A stretch of DNA of 64,000 nt from Casuarius casuarius (lineage: Eukaryota > Chordata > Aves > Casuariiformes > Casuariidae), in the NCBI GenBank assembly GCA_003342895.1, contig PTFA01000035.1, positions 480,022-544,021 of the forward strand, written 5' to 3'. The translations under genes were made by a program, and so were the position numbers. Shown piece by piece: positions 1 to 27,885 of this stretch (positions within the stretch are counted from its first letter, which is position 1; the number at the start of each line of letters is the position of its first letter). The notes below the pieces were generated by a model, which did not search any database, was not told the origin of the DNA, and saw only the letters and a list, made by a program, of their open reading frames with translations.

Positions 1-450
1 TAAAATACTGCTGATGGAACTGAAGGAAGACAGGCAGCTTCCTATGAATGTGGACAATGCTGTAGCGGTGTTGGCTTTTTGCCACTAATTAGTAACATTT
101 GTTGAGAATAAATGGTCATTGAAATAAATTCCAGTGGTTTCATGCCATCTAAAATAGTGCATTTGTCTAAGAAAAAAAAATGCTGTTAATACAGTTAAAG
201 GATAGGAATATTTTCTTCTGTGCTTTATAGGAAAACATTCACCTATAAGATCACCTTTTGTCAGAGTAGGTGTGATATGATTAAATTTTTTAACAGTGGA
301 ATTGAAACAGAGTTAAAAATACCAATTTGGAGAAGCCTATTTGCATGTAGTTTTGGAAAGATAGCTAAGGGCAGAACAAAATGAAAGTTAAGCTGGCAAC
401 ACTAATACATGTTCTTTGTAAAACTTTTTTTTTTTTTTTTTCCCCTGCAG

Positions 451-592
451 GTATGTAGAAGCTTCTGAAGCAGTGACAGAGGAGGCAGACAAACCAAAGT
501 TAAAGACCATTGCTTTGACTTGTGTTTTAAACATCGGTGCTTGTAAACTAAAACTGTCAGACTGGCAAGGAGCTATTGAAAGTTGTTCAGAG
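451..592 (+). CDS. PPID: PPID coding exon (fourth from last)
   Basis: The exon follows a long poly-T/CCCCTGCAG acceptor and ends at GAG|GTAATT. Its first base closes a codon begun in the previous exon; 47 codons follow. It encodes the second TPR, including TCVLNIGACKLKLSDWQGAI. Confidence 0.95.
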
Positions 593-3138
593 GTAATTTA
601 GTGTTTAATATTTTCACAGAGATAATGGTAGCTAAAAATCTTTTTAAGAGTCTTCTGACAGGCTCATGATTTAAAGGTAAATAAAGTAGAAAGCTGACTT
701 TAAAGTTATTACTAACTCTCCAGTACTTGGCTTTTTGAAAAGGCTTTGAAATTGAAATGACTTACTAAATAACGAACAGATAGGGCTGTTGCTTACTGCA
801 AAAATAACGTAAAACGCAAACTGTGAATGTTAGTTTTGTTTCCTGAGAGCAGAGCTAGTTTTCAATACAAGGAGTTAAATTGTTCACAATGAAAGAAGAA
901 TACCTTTTCTGGAAGACTAGTATGAGCAAAATGTTTTACTTGTTTTTAGATTCAATGGGTTGGTATTTTTCTGGTTGAAGTCGCTTTTCCAATTAAAGTC
1001 CTTTCAGGTAGGTTTAGTAGTGAAACAAAACCAGCTAATAGGAAAAAAAAGGAGGAAACAAATGATAAATATGAAAGTATTTTTTTTAAAAAAAAGGGCA
1101 AAAAATTATAGCAACAGTGACATAGAGCTATTGACAAAAATTAGCACATTTGAGGAAACATGAATTAATTCAGTAAAACTTTGAAATTTTGAAGGAAACG
1201 GAGTATGTTTTTGTCTGTTAGCAGAGGATCCTGAACAACATCTCTTAGGGCTTTTTGCTGAGAGATGGTGGATCTCAGCTAATTTGCGTGAGGGGTCTTT
1301 AAAGAGCTAGCTTGCTCTCTAGCCTGCTGATGTCACATACATGGAAAACAGCCATAAGCTCATATTCAGAATGGACAAATTGGGGGTTGGGAAAGGGGGG
1401 GGAAAAAAAAAGGAAAAAAGAAAACAATCCAGAATCTGTAACCTGGCATCAGTCCTCTAGAAAGTGATAAAAATTGAGACAACATTTAATTATTACAGAA
1501 AGAAATTAATAGCATTAATCATAATACTTGCAGGTATGGGAAAAAAACCACCTTTTCTCCTTCCTTAAGTTGATAGAATTGTTAGATAAATGCAGCTCTA
1601 CAGCTATAATAGACCTCTGTAATGTGTTTAGCTTAGTTCATTTAAGAATTATTACACAGCATATCAGTGTTTTAATCAGAACAGCAGTTTGCTAAGAACT
1701 GACTAACCAGTACAGTTCAAGGTGATTGTTAATGAGAAACCATACACTTTCAGTTACGATTCCCCAAGGCCAAAAACTTTTAAAATTAACGATCTGCAGT
1801 ATATGGGTTGTTTGGTGTAAATGAGGAATTACGAAGAGTTGAACTTGTTCAAACAAACCTTCCTTTAAGATAGGTATAAGCACATCTGTCCATCTAAAAA
1901 ACAAGGAATGCCCTTATGTGTACATAATACAGGCACTTAATTCTGTAAGTGTTGACCAAGAACAGGTTCCAGGGTTTATAGCAGACAAGTAGATCAGGAT
2001 AAGCTCCCAGAATAATACTTTCTTTGTATAAACAGACAATAGTGAAGTGATTTAAAAAGAATTCTGGATGCAGCTTCTAGTGTCTATAATTCTTAATTAA
2101 AGAATTAAAATTGATAAATTATTAAAGCCAGACATTCATGCAAAGAGATTTCTTCAACCATTGAACAACTGTATTCTTCAAAAAAAAGAGAAAAAATTGA
2201 TAAAATGCAAAAGTGATCTTCACAGATGAGAAGAAAAGCTCCTAATGGAAAAATAGAGCTAGACAAATTAACTGTGGAACTTAAAAAAAGAAAAAAAGTA
2301 ATCAAATAGTTGCACAATCTGTTTGCCCAGCCAGTATATTTTCTGTTTTGATGTTGTCATATTAAAGCTGATCACTGTTCCAGAATATGAACATTAGCAA
2401 AACTATTCAGCTCAATAAAAGGGTAATGACTGAAACTTCTAAAGGTTCCTGAATCATGAGGAGCTGGACTGCTTGCATATGTCTTTCATTCCAACAATGA
2501 AACAAGCTTTGCAGAAAAACTGTGTTTTCTGTATGATCCCCTTAATAGAGTTCTTTGGTGTGAAGGAAGGAGCTATGATATACAGTCATACTATGAGACT
2601 TAGGTTAGGATAACCTGAACTGCAGTCACCTTTGCCTTGAAAACTGTGTAGATGCAAGTTCCATTTTATCCTGAAGTATGTTGCTCCTTCATAAGAGACT
2701 AACTCTGCTGCAGCAGTATTAAACTCAACTAGATAGCTGTTCAGTGTGCTACAATGAGTGTTCCTATTTACACCGTTAATGTTTTGACAGTTTATTCTCA
2801 AACAAAACGGGAAGATTGTCTGCTGGTGTGAACTGTGCCATTTGCAGTGGTGGGAGGCTGTGAAGTATGTTAAATGTTAATGTGACTATTTTATTAATTT
2901 TACAGGCTCTAAAAATAGATCCAGCAAATACTAAAGCTCTCTACAGACGGGCTCAAGGATGGCAGGGAATAAAGGATCTCGATCAGGCATTGGTAATGAT
3001 CATAATATTTAATTTTTTTAAATTTAAACATTTAATCAAGACATTTGTTTATACTTCTCTCTTTGTTTAAGGCTGATCTTAAAAAGGCTCATGAAATCGC
3101 CCCTGAAGACAAAGGTAAACTGTTTCTTTATAGATTTT

Positions 3139-3177
<39 letters not shown>

Positions 3178-3799
3178 NGTAACAAATTAAAATGGGACAT
3201 CGCACCGGGGTGATGCCTAAGATCTTGGCTTCTAACAGCTACTGAAACTTAAATGATGATCTGTCAAGCATAGAGCCCACTGAGGTGGAAAAACTGTTTT
3301 TATATAGCATTGATGCCTCTGGTGCCCTGGGTTAAAAGGCCACCTTCTGCTTATGTAGGTCAGCAGCATACAGAGGAAGTTCTCCCCATCTCAAAGTGTA
3401 ATTTTCTGGTTTTATTAATACTTAAGAAGATTTTTATATCATTTATATTTTTTATATCTTATACGTAAGATTTTTATATCATAAATTCTGTGTTGACACC
3501 AATACTATTCTTCCTATATCCTCCTTTGCCTGTTCTAGTGTTAGATGAAACAAACTAAGGGACAGAGTCTTTTTGCAGTTAATATCTGACTTTATAGAAA
3601 ATTAAATGCAGTTCTAGGATTTAAAGTAAATATGGGTAATTTCCAGCATATTAGGACACCTGATGTAAAGTGATTACTATAACTGGATCATGGATTTTAT
3701 TTTTAAGCAGCTATCCAAATGGAAACACTCAGAATCAAACAGAAGATAAAAGCCCAAAAGGAGAAAGAGAAGGCAGCTTATGCTAAAATGTTTGCTTGA
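451..3799 (+). CDS. PPID: Peptidyl-prolyl isomerase D (cyclophilin 40), 3' part: last four coding exons
   Basis: PPID is an Hsp90 co-chaperone with an N-terminal cyclophilin prolyl isomerase domain and a C-terminal TPR domain that binds the Hsp90 tail. Only the C-terminal third lies in the window. Coding exons are 451-592, 2906-2992, 3072-3114 and 3711-3799; all junctions have GT/AG sites and join in frame. They encode about 119 residues, matching the TPR2-TPR3 region and C-terminal helix of human PPID (370 residues), for example CVLNIGACKLKLSDWQGAIE, TKALYRRAQGWQG and the end AAYAKMFA-stop. The cyclophilin domain and upstream exons lie left of position 1. The gene runs tail-to-tail into ETFDH. 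Identification is firm. Family role is established knowledge; the joins are my reading of the sequence. Confidence 0.96.
593..2905 (+). other. PPID intron, 2.3 kb
   Basis: AT-rich intron sequence. It holds A-rich and G/A-rich low-complexity patches (around 1385-1420) but no exon, RNA gene or repeat family that I can name. Open frames here lack splice sites or family similarity. Confidence 0.7.
2906..2992 (+). CDS. PPID: PPID coding exon (third from last)
   Basis: Acceptor TTTTACAG, donor TTG|GTAATG, 29 complete codons. It encodes ALKIDPANTKALYRRAQGWQ and onward, the third TPR. Its Lys and Arg correspond to carboxylate-clamp positions in the family. Confidence 0.96.
3072..3114 (+). CDS. PPID: PPID coding exon (second from last)
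   Basis: Acceptor TTTAAG, donor AAAG|GTAAAC; 14 codons plus one base. It encodes ADLKKAHEIAPEDK, the end of TPR3. Confidence 0.95.
3144..3178. repeat. Poly-T tract ending in an unresolved base
   Basis: There is an uninterrupted run of 34 T followed by a single N at 3178, 29 bases after a PPID donor site. The N shows that the tract length was not resolved in the assembly. Confidence 0.9.
3711..3799 (+). CDS. PPID: PPID terminal coding exon
   Basis: Acceptor TTAAGCAG, first two bases complete an Ala codon, then 28 codons and TGA at 3797-3799. The product is a lysine/glutamate-rich C-terminal helix ending AYAKMFA, as in human PPID. Confidence 0.96.
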
Positions 3800-3929
3800 T
3801 TTTTTTTTTCCTAAAATTTTAAACCTATGCACTAATTCTGCAAAAGAGTAAATGGAGCTGTAGGCAAGTGTTTCTTCTCTCATTTGCCCTGTACTGCAGT
3901 TTTCAGTGTTTACAACTTAAAAGTCTAAT

Positions 3930-3935
3930 AATAAA
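3930..3935 (+). terminator. PPID: PPID poly(A) signal
   Basis: AATAAA lies 131 bases after the PPID stop codon and is followed by T-rich sequence (CGTTTTTCTCTTTC), a usual downstream element. It is the first hexamer after the stop, so it is the likely cleavage signal. Confidence 0.75.
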
Positions 3936-4129
3936 GATAAACTGTTCAAAGATGACATCGTTTTTCTCTTTCTTTTTAGCTTTAGTAACTTGGGTTTTGT
4001 GATTCAGATATGTTGCTAAGGTGTAATCAGTAGTACTAATAGTGTTTTCGCAGCTTAATAATTAAAGCTTCCTAAGAAGTTTGTTTCTAGCATCAAAACA
4101 AGTTAGGCTGTTTCTATCAGAGTTTTTTT

Positions 4130-4135
4130 TTTATT
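4130..4135 (-). terminator. ETFDH: Distal candidate poly(A) signal of ETFDH
   Basis: TTTATT on the + strand reads AATAAA on the ETFDH strand, 670 bases after the stop codon, at the edge of a TTA repeat. Its use would bring the tandem repeat at 4247-4288 into the transcript. Confidence 0.4.
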
Positions 4136-4246
4136 ATTATTATTATTATTTGAGCAGGCCTGATTTCTTTCTTGTAAGGAATAAAAAAGCTGGTAGACAT
4201 AAAATGAAGGGGTAAGTACTACACATCTTTTTAAACACTTTACAGG

Positions 4247-4288
4247 TTGTATTGCAAACACATTCCCTTGTATTGCAAACAGGTTCCC
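4247..4288. repeat. 21-base tandem duplication
   Basis: Two adjacent 21-base units (4247-4267 and 4268-4288) differ at two bases. Each contains TTGTATTGCAAACA, so on the ETFDH strand each carries TTTGCAATACAA. Confidence 0.9.
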
Positions 4289-4322
4289 TATTATTCTCAG
4301 GAAAAAAATCTAAATATAGATT

Positions 4323-4328
4323 TTTATT
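4323..4328 (-). terminator. ETFDH: Proximal candidate poly(A) signal of ETFDH
   Basis: TTTATT on the + strand reads AATAAA for ETFDH, about 475 bases after its stop codon. It is the first canonical hexamer I found downstream of the stop on this strand. Confidence 0.55.
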
Positions 4329-4800
4329 TAATATGTGTAACACTTAAAATCAGTGACAGTTTTCTAGACTGATTTGTTTTCTGTACTGCAAGTTAGGATT
4401 TCCTATAGTAAATAATTTCAAACAGGGAGAAAACATACCTTTTTTTTTTAAAGGGTAGGTACTAAATTCTTCTACCACACCCATGATTCTGGATATGGCT
4501 GCTGTTACCACTGAACTTCAGCAATAAATTGAAGATCCAACGTTCATTTGTCAGTCCTGAGAAGAACTTTCTTCTGCCTGCCACTCCATTCTGTGAAGTT
4601 CTTTTTAAATAAGGCTAGGGTTTAACCTGAATGCACTGACTTTCCATTTAATGTAATGGTCATAGCTAAAATTCAGAATAGCACGTTAGTCTCAAACTGT
4701 TTAACATTCAAGTCAGTGCTATACTTTAATTACACTGCAGCATAAAACATTCCAACTTATTTGTTGGAGGTCAGAAGTCACTGAATAGTTTTCAGCTAAT

Positions 4801-22954
<18,154 letters not shown>

Positions 22955-23105
22955 GGCGGCGACTCACGGCTGTCCCCGGGGCGCTCGCGCCTCGCCACGA
23001 CGCCCCCACCGCTCACCCCCCGGCTCCCCTCGGCCCCGCCGCGCCTGCGCGCTCGGCTGCCTGCGGGGAGACACACGCCCCCGCCGCCCCGCCCCCGCCG
23101 CCAGG

Positions 23106-23120
23106 ACTACAGCTCCCAGG
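23106..23120 (+). promoter_or_regulatory. ZNF143/M1-type motif
   Basis: ACTACAGCTCCCAGG matches the ACTACAnnTCCCAG core of the vertebrate M1/ZNF143 promoter element. It lies about 150 bases upstream of the ETFDH ATG. Confidence 0.6.
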
Positions 23121-23154
23121 GGCCCCCGCGCGGGGCGCCGGCGGGGACGCATCA

Positions 23155-23163
23155 CGCATGCGC
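23155..23163. promoter_or_regulatory. NRF1-like palindrome
   Basis: CGCATGCGC resembles the NRF1 site (consensus YGCGCAYGCGCR). Looser versions occur at 22813-22823 and 23041-23050. NRF1 control would fit a mitochondrial gene such as ETFDH, but this is inference. Confidence 0.4.
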
Positions 23164-23220
23164 CTCGCCACCAGGGGCCGCCAGAAGAACCGTTTCCCTC
23201 GCCTAATATGTAAACGCAGG

Positions 23221-23226
23221 CACGTG
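23221..23226. promoter_or_regulatory. CACGTG E-box
   Basis: Perfect palindromic E-box between the divergent starts, a possible USF/TFE-type site. Confidence 0.35.
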
Positions 23227-23279
23227 GGGTAGTGGCGCGATGGTTTACGTATCTGTGCGCCGTGTGGACTGCGAACGGG

Positions 23280-23286
23280 ACCAATC
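23280..23286 (+). promoter_or_regulatory. CCAAT box
   Basis: ACCAATC lies in the divergent promoter, about 300 bases upstream of the C4orf46 ATG. It is compatible with an NF-Y site. Confidence 0.4.
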
Positions 23287-23321
23287 TGTAGCTAACCCAG
23301 GCGGGCACCACGGCGAGAAAG

Positions 23322-23340
23322 ACTACCGCTCCCGGCGTGC
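23322..23340 (+). promoter_or_regulatory. Second ZNF143-type motif
   Basis: ACTACCGCTCCCGGCGTGC resembles the long form ACTACAnnTCCCAGnnTGC, with an A-to-C change in the ACTACA part and G for A after the CCC. Confidence 0.5.
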
Positions 23341-23430
23341 AGCGCGATGCCCACAGTTCCAAGCGGCGCTCCCCGCTCGAGGGCGGTGCAGCACTCTCCG
23401 TCGCCAAGGAGGTGCTTGGTGCGCTGCAGT

Positions 23431-23442
23431 GCATGCCGGGAT
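23431..23442 (-). promoter_or_regulatory. Third ZNF143-type motif, opposite orientation
   Basis: GCATGCCGGGAT on + reads ATCCCGGCATGC on -, the TCCCAGCATGC half of the ZNF143 element with one change. It lies 144 bases upstream of the C4orf46 ATG. Confidence 0.45.
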
Positions 23443-23521
23443 ACGGGCGAGCCTCTCCCGGCGCCCTGAGGCCTTGGGGGCGGTGCGCGGAGCCGTTGGG
23501 GCGCGCGCGCGCGGAGCCGCT

Positions 23522-23541
23522 GGGGCGGGGCGGGGCGGGCG
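23522..23541 (+). promoter_or_regulatory. C4orf46: Tandem GC boxes
   Basis: GGGGCGGGGCGGGGCGGGCG carries overlapping Sp1/KLF-type sites 45-64 bases before the C4orf46 ATG, a proximal promoter position. Confidence 0.6.
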
Positions 23542-23585
23542 GACGTCGCGGCGCGCGCAGAGTCGTTGGGTCGGCGGAGCGGAGC

Positions 23586-24135
<550 letters not shown>

Positions 24136-24916
24136 CCCTACCGTCGTGGAAAAAGCGGGAACTTCTGCTGCCTGCTGAGGGATGCTGAGAGTGGAGTCAT
24201 CCCACAGTATTTGCCTTTTGCTGACCATGCCTTGTGACACTACAGCTTGGTTGGGATCATACCAGGTTGTCTGCTTATATTAGACTTGAATGTGTTACTG
24301 CACGCTGTGCCTAGTATTTTTTTAAACAACTTTTTTAGCGATTTCACATGGTGGGTTTATTTTCTCATCAACTACTCCCCTTGAGCTAGAAGAGAGTTCT
24401 TTGGAAAATACTTGATAACTTGTATGTGTACGAATACTATGTATAAGTCTCTTGAGTAAAATAACTTTGTTTAGGGGGAGTAGTCAGTTGTAACTTTTAA
24501 ACTCTTCCTTTGCAACTCAGGTGATCTCATATATGAAAGAACTTTCATTTTTGCTAACATAAGGGAGACAAAGTTAACTTGTAAGGTACATCCAGAAGTC
24601 ACTGGTTGTGGGGAAGAGGTATCCCATGAAGATGTATTGTCAGCCATCTTTTTTAAGAACTTTGACCATGCTAGAAGAAGCCCTGTTAGCTCCAGAGAAA
24701 CCTGTAAAACTAATTTCTCTTTTCCTCTATGCACACTCTTTCTTCAGGTTGAGGATGGGATAATACGGCTAGTGAGGTCTTCTTTAAGAGCTATAGATAA
24801 GCCACGCTATCCCAAATCTTACTATTTTAGGCAGTATTGCAATATATTTCTATAAAGCTGCATTTCTTTTACAAAGAGTTTGATAATTGCAAACAATGTT
24901 ACACCAGACTACTTGT

Positions 24917-24922
24917 AATAAA
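24917..24922 (+). terminator. C4orf46: Candidate poly(A) signal of C4orf46
   Basis: AATAAA 782 bases after the stop codon, the first canonical hexamer I found. Later ones at 25187 and 25361 could serve for longer transcripts. Confidence 0.45.
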
Positions 24923-25654
24923 TACAAAGTGCCTTATGCATGGACAATAGATATCTATGTGGTAGAAATTTAACTGTATTGCTTACTGATAGGATGGATT
25001 ATTTTCAAGTATTAGTACAAGCTTCCTTCAATTAGAAAAGTGTCTGTGAACTGTATTCTCCCATCTCAAGGGCAGCAACTTGTTATGTTTTTGGCCTATT
25101 GTATGTCCTGCCTCAAGCAGTAACTAGTTAGTTAATCAAGTGTCTACTATAAACAGGACCTTTGGTCTGAAAGATCACTAATCTGTAATAAATAGCTGCA
25201 TTGAAACTTCTGTATCCCTTACCAGCGTAATGTGAAAAAATAATGCTGAAATGCAATGGGAAGCTTCAGGAGAATGTGGCTGTACCATGACTTGTAGTGA
25301 GCCTAATTTTCACTGGCAGAAGGATTTTTAAAAGACAAACTGTAGTTTTCTTATCGAAAGAATAAAGATGTTACAACAAATTTTGAACTAACTAAATATT
25401 CTAAGGTTACTTGTTGGAAACAAATAACATTGAATATATCCATAATCAACTTCAAGTGAAAATAGAAGCAATGGCAAGGACAGGTGTCCTTATATTCCTT
25501 ATAAAAAGCAGTTACAGTCACCGAGCATGCTAAGCTTTAATGATAATTAAAAGGGCAATCCACATTGCAGGATTTCACTGGGCTATTTTTTCCAGTAACC
25601 TAAAATTTTGCTAAACAACTTGGAGAAGAAGTCACTTTGATCAGCAGATTATCC

Positions 25655-25660
25655 TTTATT
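25655..25660 (-). terminator. RXFP1: Candidate poly(A) signal of RXFP1
   Basis: TTTATT on + reads AATAAA for RXFP1, about 850 bases after its stop codon. It stands two bases from an AATAAA on the other strand. Confidence 0.5.
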
Positions 25661-25662
25661 TC

Positions 25663-25668
25663 AATAAA
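25663..25668 (+). terminator. C4orf46: Distal candidate poly(A) signal on the C4orf46 strand
   Basis: AATAAA about 1.5 kb after the C4orf46 stop. With the reverse hexamer it forms TTTATTTCAATAAA. Confidence 0.3.
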
Positions 25669-26510
25669 ACATACAGTAGTGGAAACAAGATGCTCAACAA
25701 CTTTTGATTTCAAGATAATCCAAAATTCTGTAAACAGTTAAAGTGTGAGTCACACTAAGCTTTAATTCTACTTCTTACATATTTAAGAAGTTAAGTGCAA
25801 ACATTAGAAGTATCTTTTAACTTTGTTTTAAAAAGCTTCAAAATCCTCAATGCAAAAGAGGCATTTCTTTTATCTTGGGCTTCTAGGCCATTGGACTGAG
25901 AGTGCAGTATTAGAGGAGAACTAAGGAAGTTATGGTAATCTGTAATGGAAAATGTTCTCTTCAGTAAGTATATGTGAAGAAACTGCCTCTGCCTGATCTT
26001 TATACCTTTTTATGTGTACAAAGACGATTGTTTTAGGTAGAGTAAAATGACTTTACCCTTGTGACACTGGGGAGTACAGTACTACTAAAAAGAAGTGCTG
26101 AATGGTTGTGCTCCCTACATTATTTTAACCGTAATGCATTTAGTTAGGTGCACAAGGTGATTAAAATTTAGATGTCACGACACCTAATAAGGCTGATAGT
26201 CCTCTATTTGTCCATCTCGCACTAAATGCTCTTGGAGAGGAGGAGAGGAGGAGAGAGAAAAAACTGATTTTTCATCCTGATCATGGATGAGTTGTCAAAA
26301 GGTCAGGAATGGTTGCAAGATGGGAAAAATATTTTTATATCAGTTTTACCTGCAAGTCGGCACAGTGATCTCTCTTCTTCCTGCTTTGACTCCTGGTTCT
26401 GGTGAGTCAGTGTGTCCCCTCCCTTGTTATTTTCCTCATTGCTGTAAAGCAGTAAATCCACATATGTGAAGCTAACAGTGCAGATGTCACCATGAAGATT
26501 CAAAGTGTAG

Positions 26511-26812
26511 TTATGTGTATGAATTTAGTCTGGTTGACTGTGTAGTCACTGATGCTTCAGGGGAGTCTGTACAAAGAACAGGCTTCGATAGCTTTGGTGA
26601 GATTTCATGCATTGGCCACATCTCTACCCAAATGAATGATGGACCATATGTTTTCTGACTGCCTTTGCTTCTTTTAGATCTTCTTTGTCTGTAATTATAC
26701 CAGACCTGATGAATCATTTCTTTGAAAGGTCGTGTAGTCAGAGTGTAGAGAAGAGGATTCAAAGCACTATTTATTGGCAGTATAAAAATCACCACCCAAG
26801 AAGTTATGGTAC
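26511..26812 (-). CDS. RXFP1: RXFP1 terminal exon (TM7 and C-tail)
   Basis: 99 codons plus TAA at 26513-26511. TM7 contains [17 protein letters not shown] with the NPxxY motif, followed by a basic membrane-proximal tail ([13 protein letters not shown]) and [15 protein letters not shown] sequence, ending TRLNSYT. Confidence 0.97.
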
Positions 26813-27803
26813 CTTAAGGAGGGGGAAAAAAAAACAAACAAAAAAGGAAGCTGTAATATGTAGTAGTGTTTGTACCCATTAATCAATACAAGCACTTCAT
26901 GCTGCTGAGGCACAGCTTCCTTTTAAAAGCTGCGGTCCAGGAGCTTGTGAGGTCATGCACTTCTGGGCTGAGTTCATGTTACAACACTGGTGACACAGGC
27001 ACAACCCAATCCTCTTACTGTTTCATAGGTGCTGCCCTCCTCTATTTCAAAGACTGCCTGCAAATCCTGACAATTTTCACTTTCCCAGTAGTTCCATTTG
27101 CCTCCCAATTTTTTATGACTTCTGCAACAAGGTTCCCTATTTTCCCCAAGCATACTTTTTGTTCTGGTTGAGCTGCATTTACTTACCCCACATCTGTTTG
27201 TATCCCCTTTGCTCCCTATCTCTTCTTGTGATCTCCATTCCCCATCCACTTCCCCAAATTAATCATAATTACAGCTGTGTCCCTGATGTCCTGTCCTCCA
27301 CCAAAGCAATATCCTCCAATCCCTTTTTCCTCAGAAGGTGTTTGTGCTTATCTATACCAGGAGTTCTCCATTCTTTCCCATGCAAAGTACATCATGTACA
27401 TCCTTATTTCCTTCTTGCTCTGGTGATAAGGGTCTCCATGTTTCATACCTTCTTCCTATACCAAGGTTCTCTTCTGCCTATTTCAGGCCCTATGTGCATT
27501 TTCCCAGCACCCCATTCTCCTCCTTACTGTTCAGGAGGTAAGTCAGCTCATTACCTGAGGGGCAGACATTGCTTCTATTTTTTCACAATACTTTCTTTAA
27601 AATTCAAGTCTTTTAGGTGGTTGGTTAACTTCATGACAAAACATTTTGGAAGATTTAGTATAATTGAAAATACCGATATATGATCAACGTAACTTTCAGA
27701 CATTTGACATTTAAGTCAAAACTTTCAAGATAACTCCAGTGCTTTTGGTCAGCCCATCAGACAAAGCTAAAACACTTTCTCACCAATATATCTGTGATGT
27801 ATA

Positions 27804-27885
<82 letters not shown>

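Larger units (their letters stand above)
3800..4800. other. Convergent 3' ends of PPID and ETFDH
   Basis: This 1 kb contains both 3' untranslated regions. The PPID hexamer is at 3930. Reverse-strand hexamers usable by ETFDH are at 4323-4328 and 4130-4135. A TTA repeat (4131-4150) and a 21-base tandem duplication (4247-4288) also lie here. No further gene is visible. Confidence 0.75.
22955..23585. promoter_or_regulatory. Divergent CpG-island promoter of ETFDH and C4orf46
   Basis: The two start codons face away from each other across 631 bases of very GC- and CpG-rich DNA, part of an island running from about 22700 to 23950. No TATA box stands near either start. Motifs seen include three ZNF143-type elements, NRF1-like GC palindromes, an E-box, CCAAT and GC boxes. 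This is typical of a bidirectional housekeeping promoter. Transcription start sites cannot be fixed from sequence. Confidence 0.85.
24136..26510. other. Convergent 3' region between C4orf46 and RXFP1
   Basis: AT-rich sequence holding both 3' untranslated regions. AATAAA hexamers on + occur at 24917, 25187, 25361 and 25663. The nearest one I found on - is at 25655-25660. A GGAGA-rich run lies at about 26235-26260. No other gene is visible. Confidence 0.7.

Noticed and set aside
26303..26503. Possible extra RXFP1 coding sequence after the stop
   Set aside because: The homologous C-terminus TRLNSYT ends at the TAA at 26511. The following frame is 3' UTR.
27159..27683. 174-codon frame on the + strand in an RXFP1 intron
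   Set aside because: The DNA is C/T-rich, the product is Leu/Ser/Pro/Cys-rich without a recognisable domain, and it is antisense to an intron.
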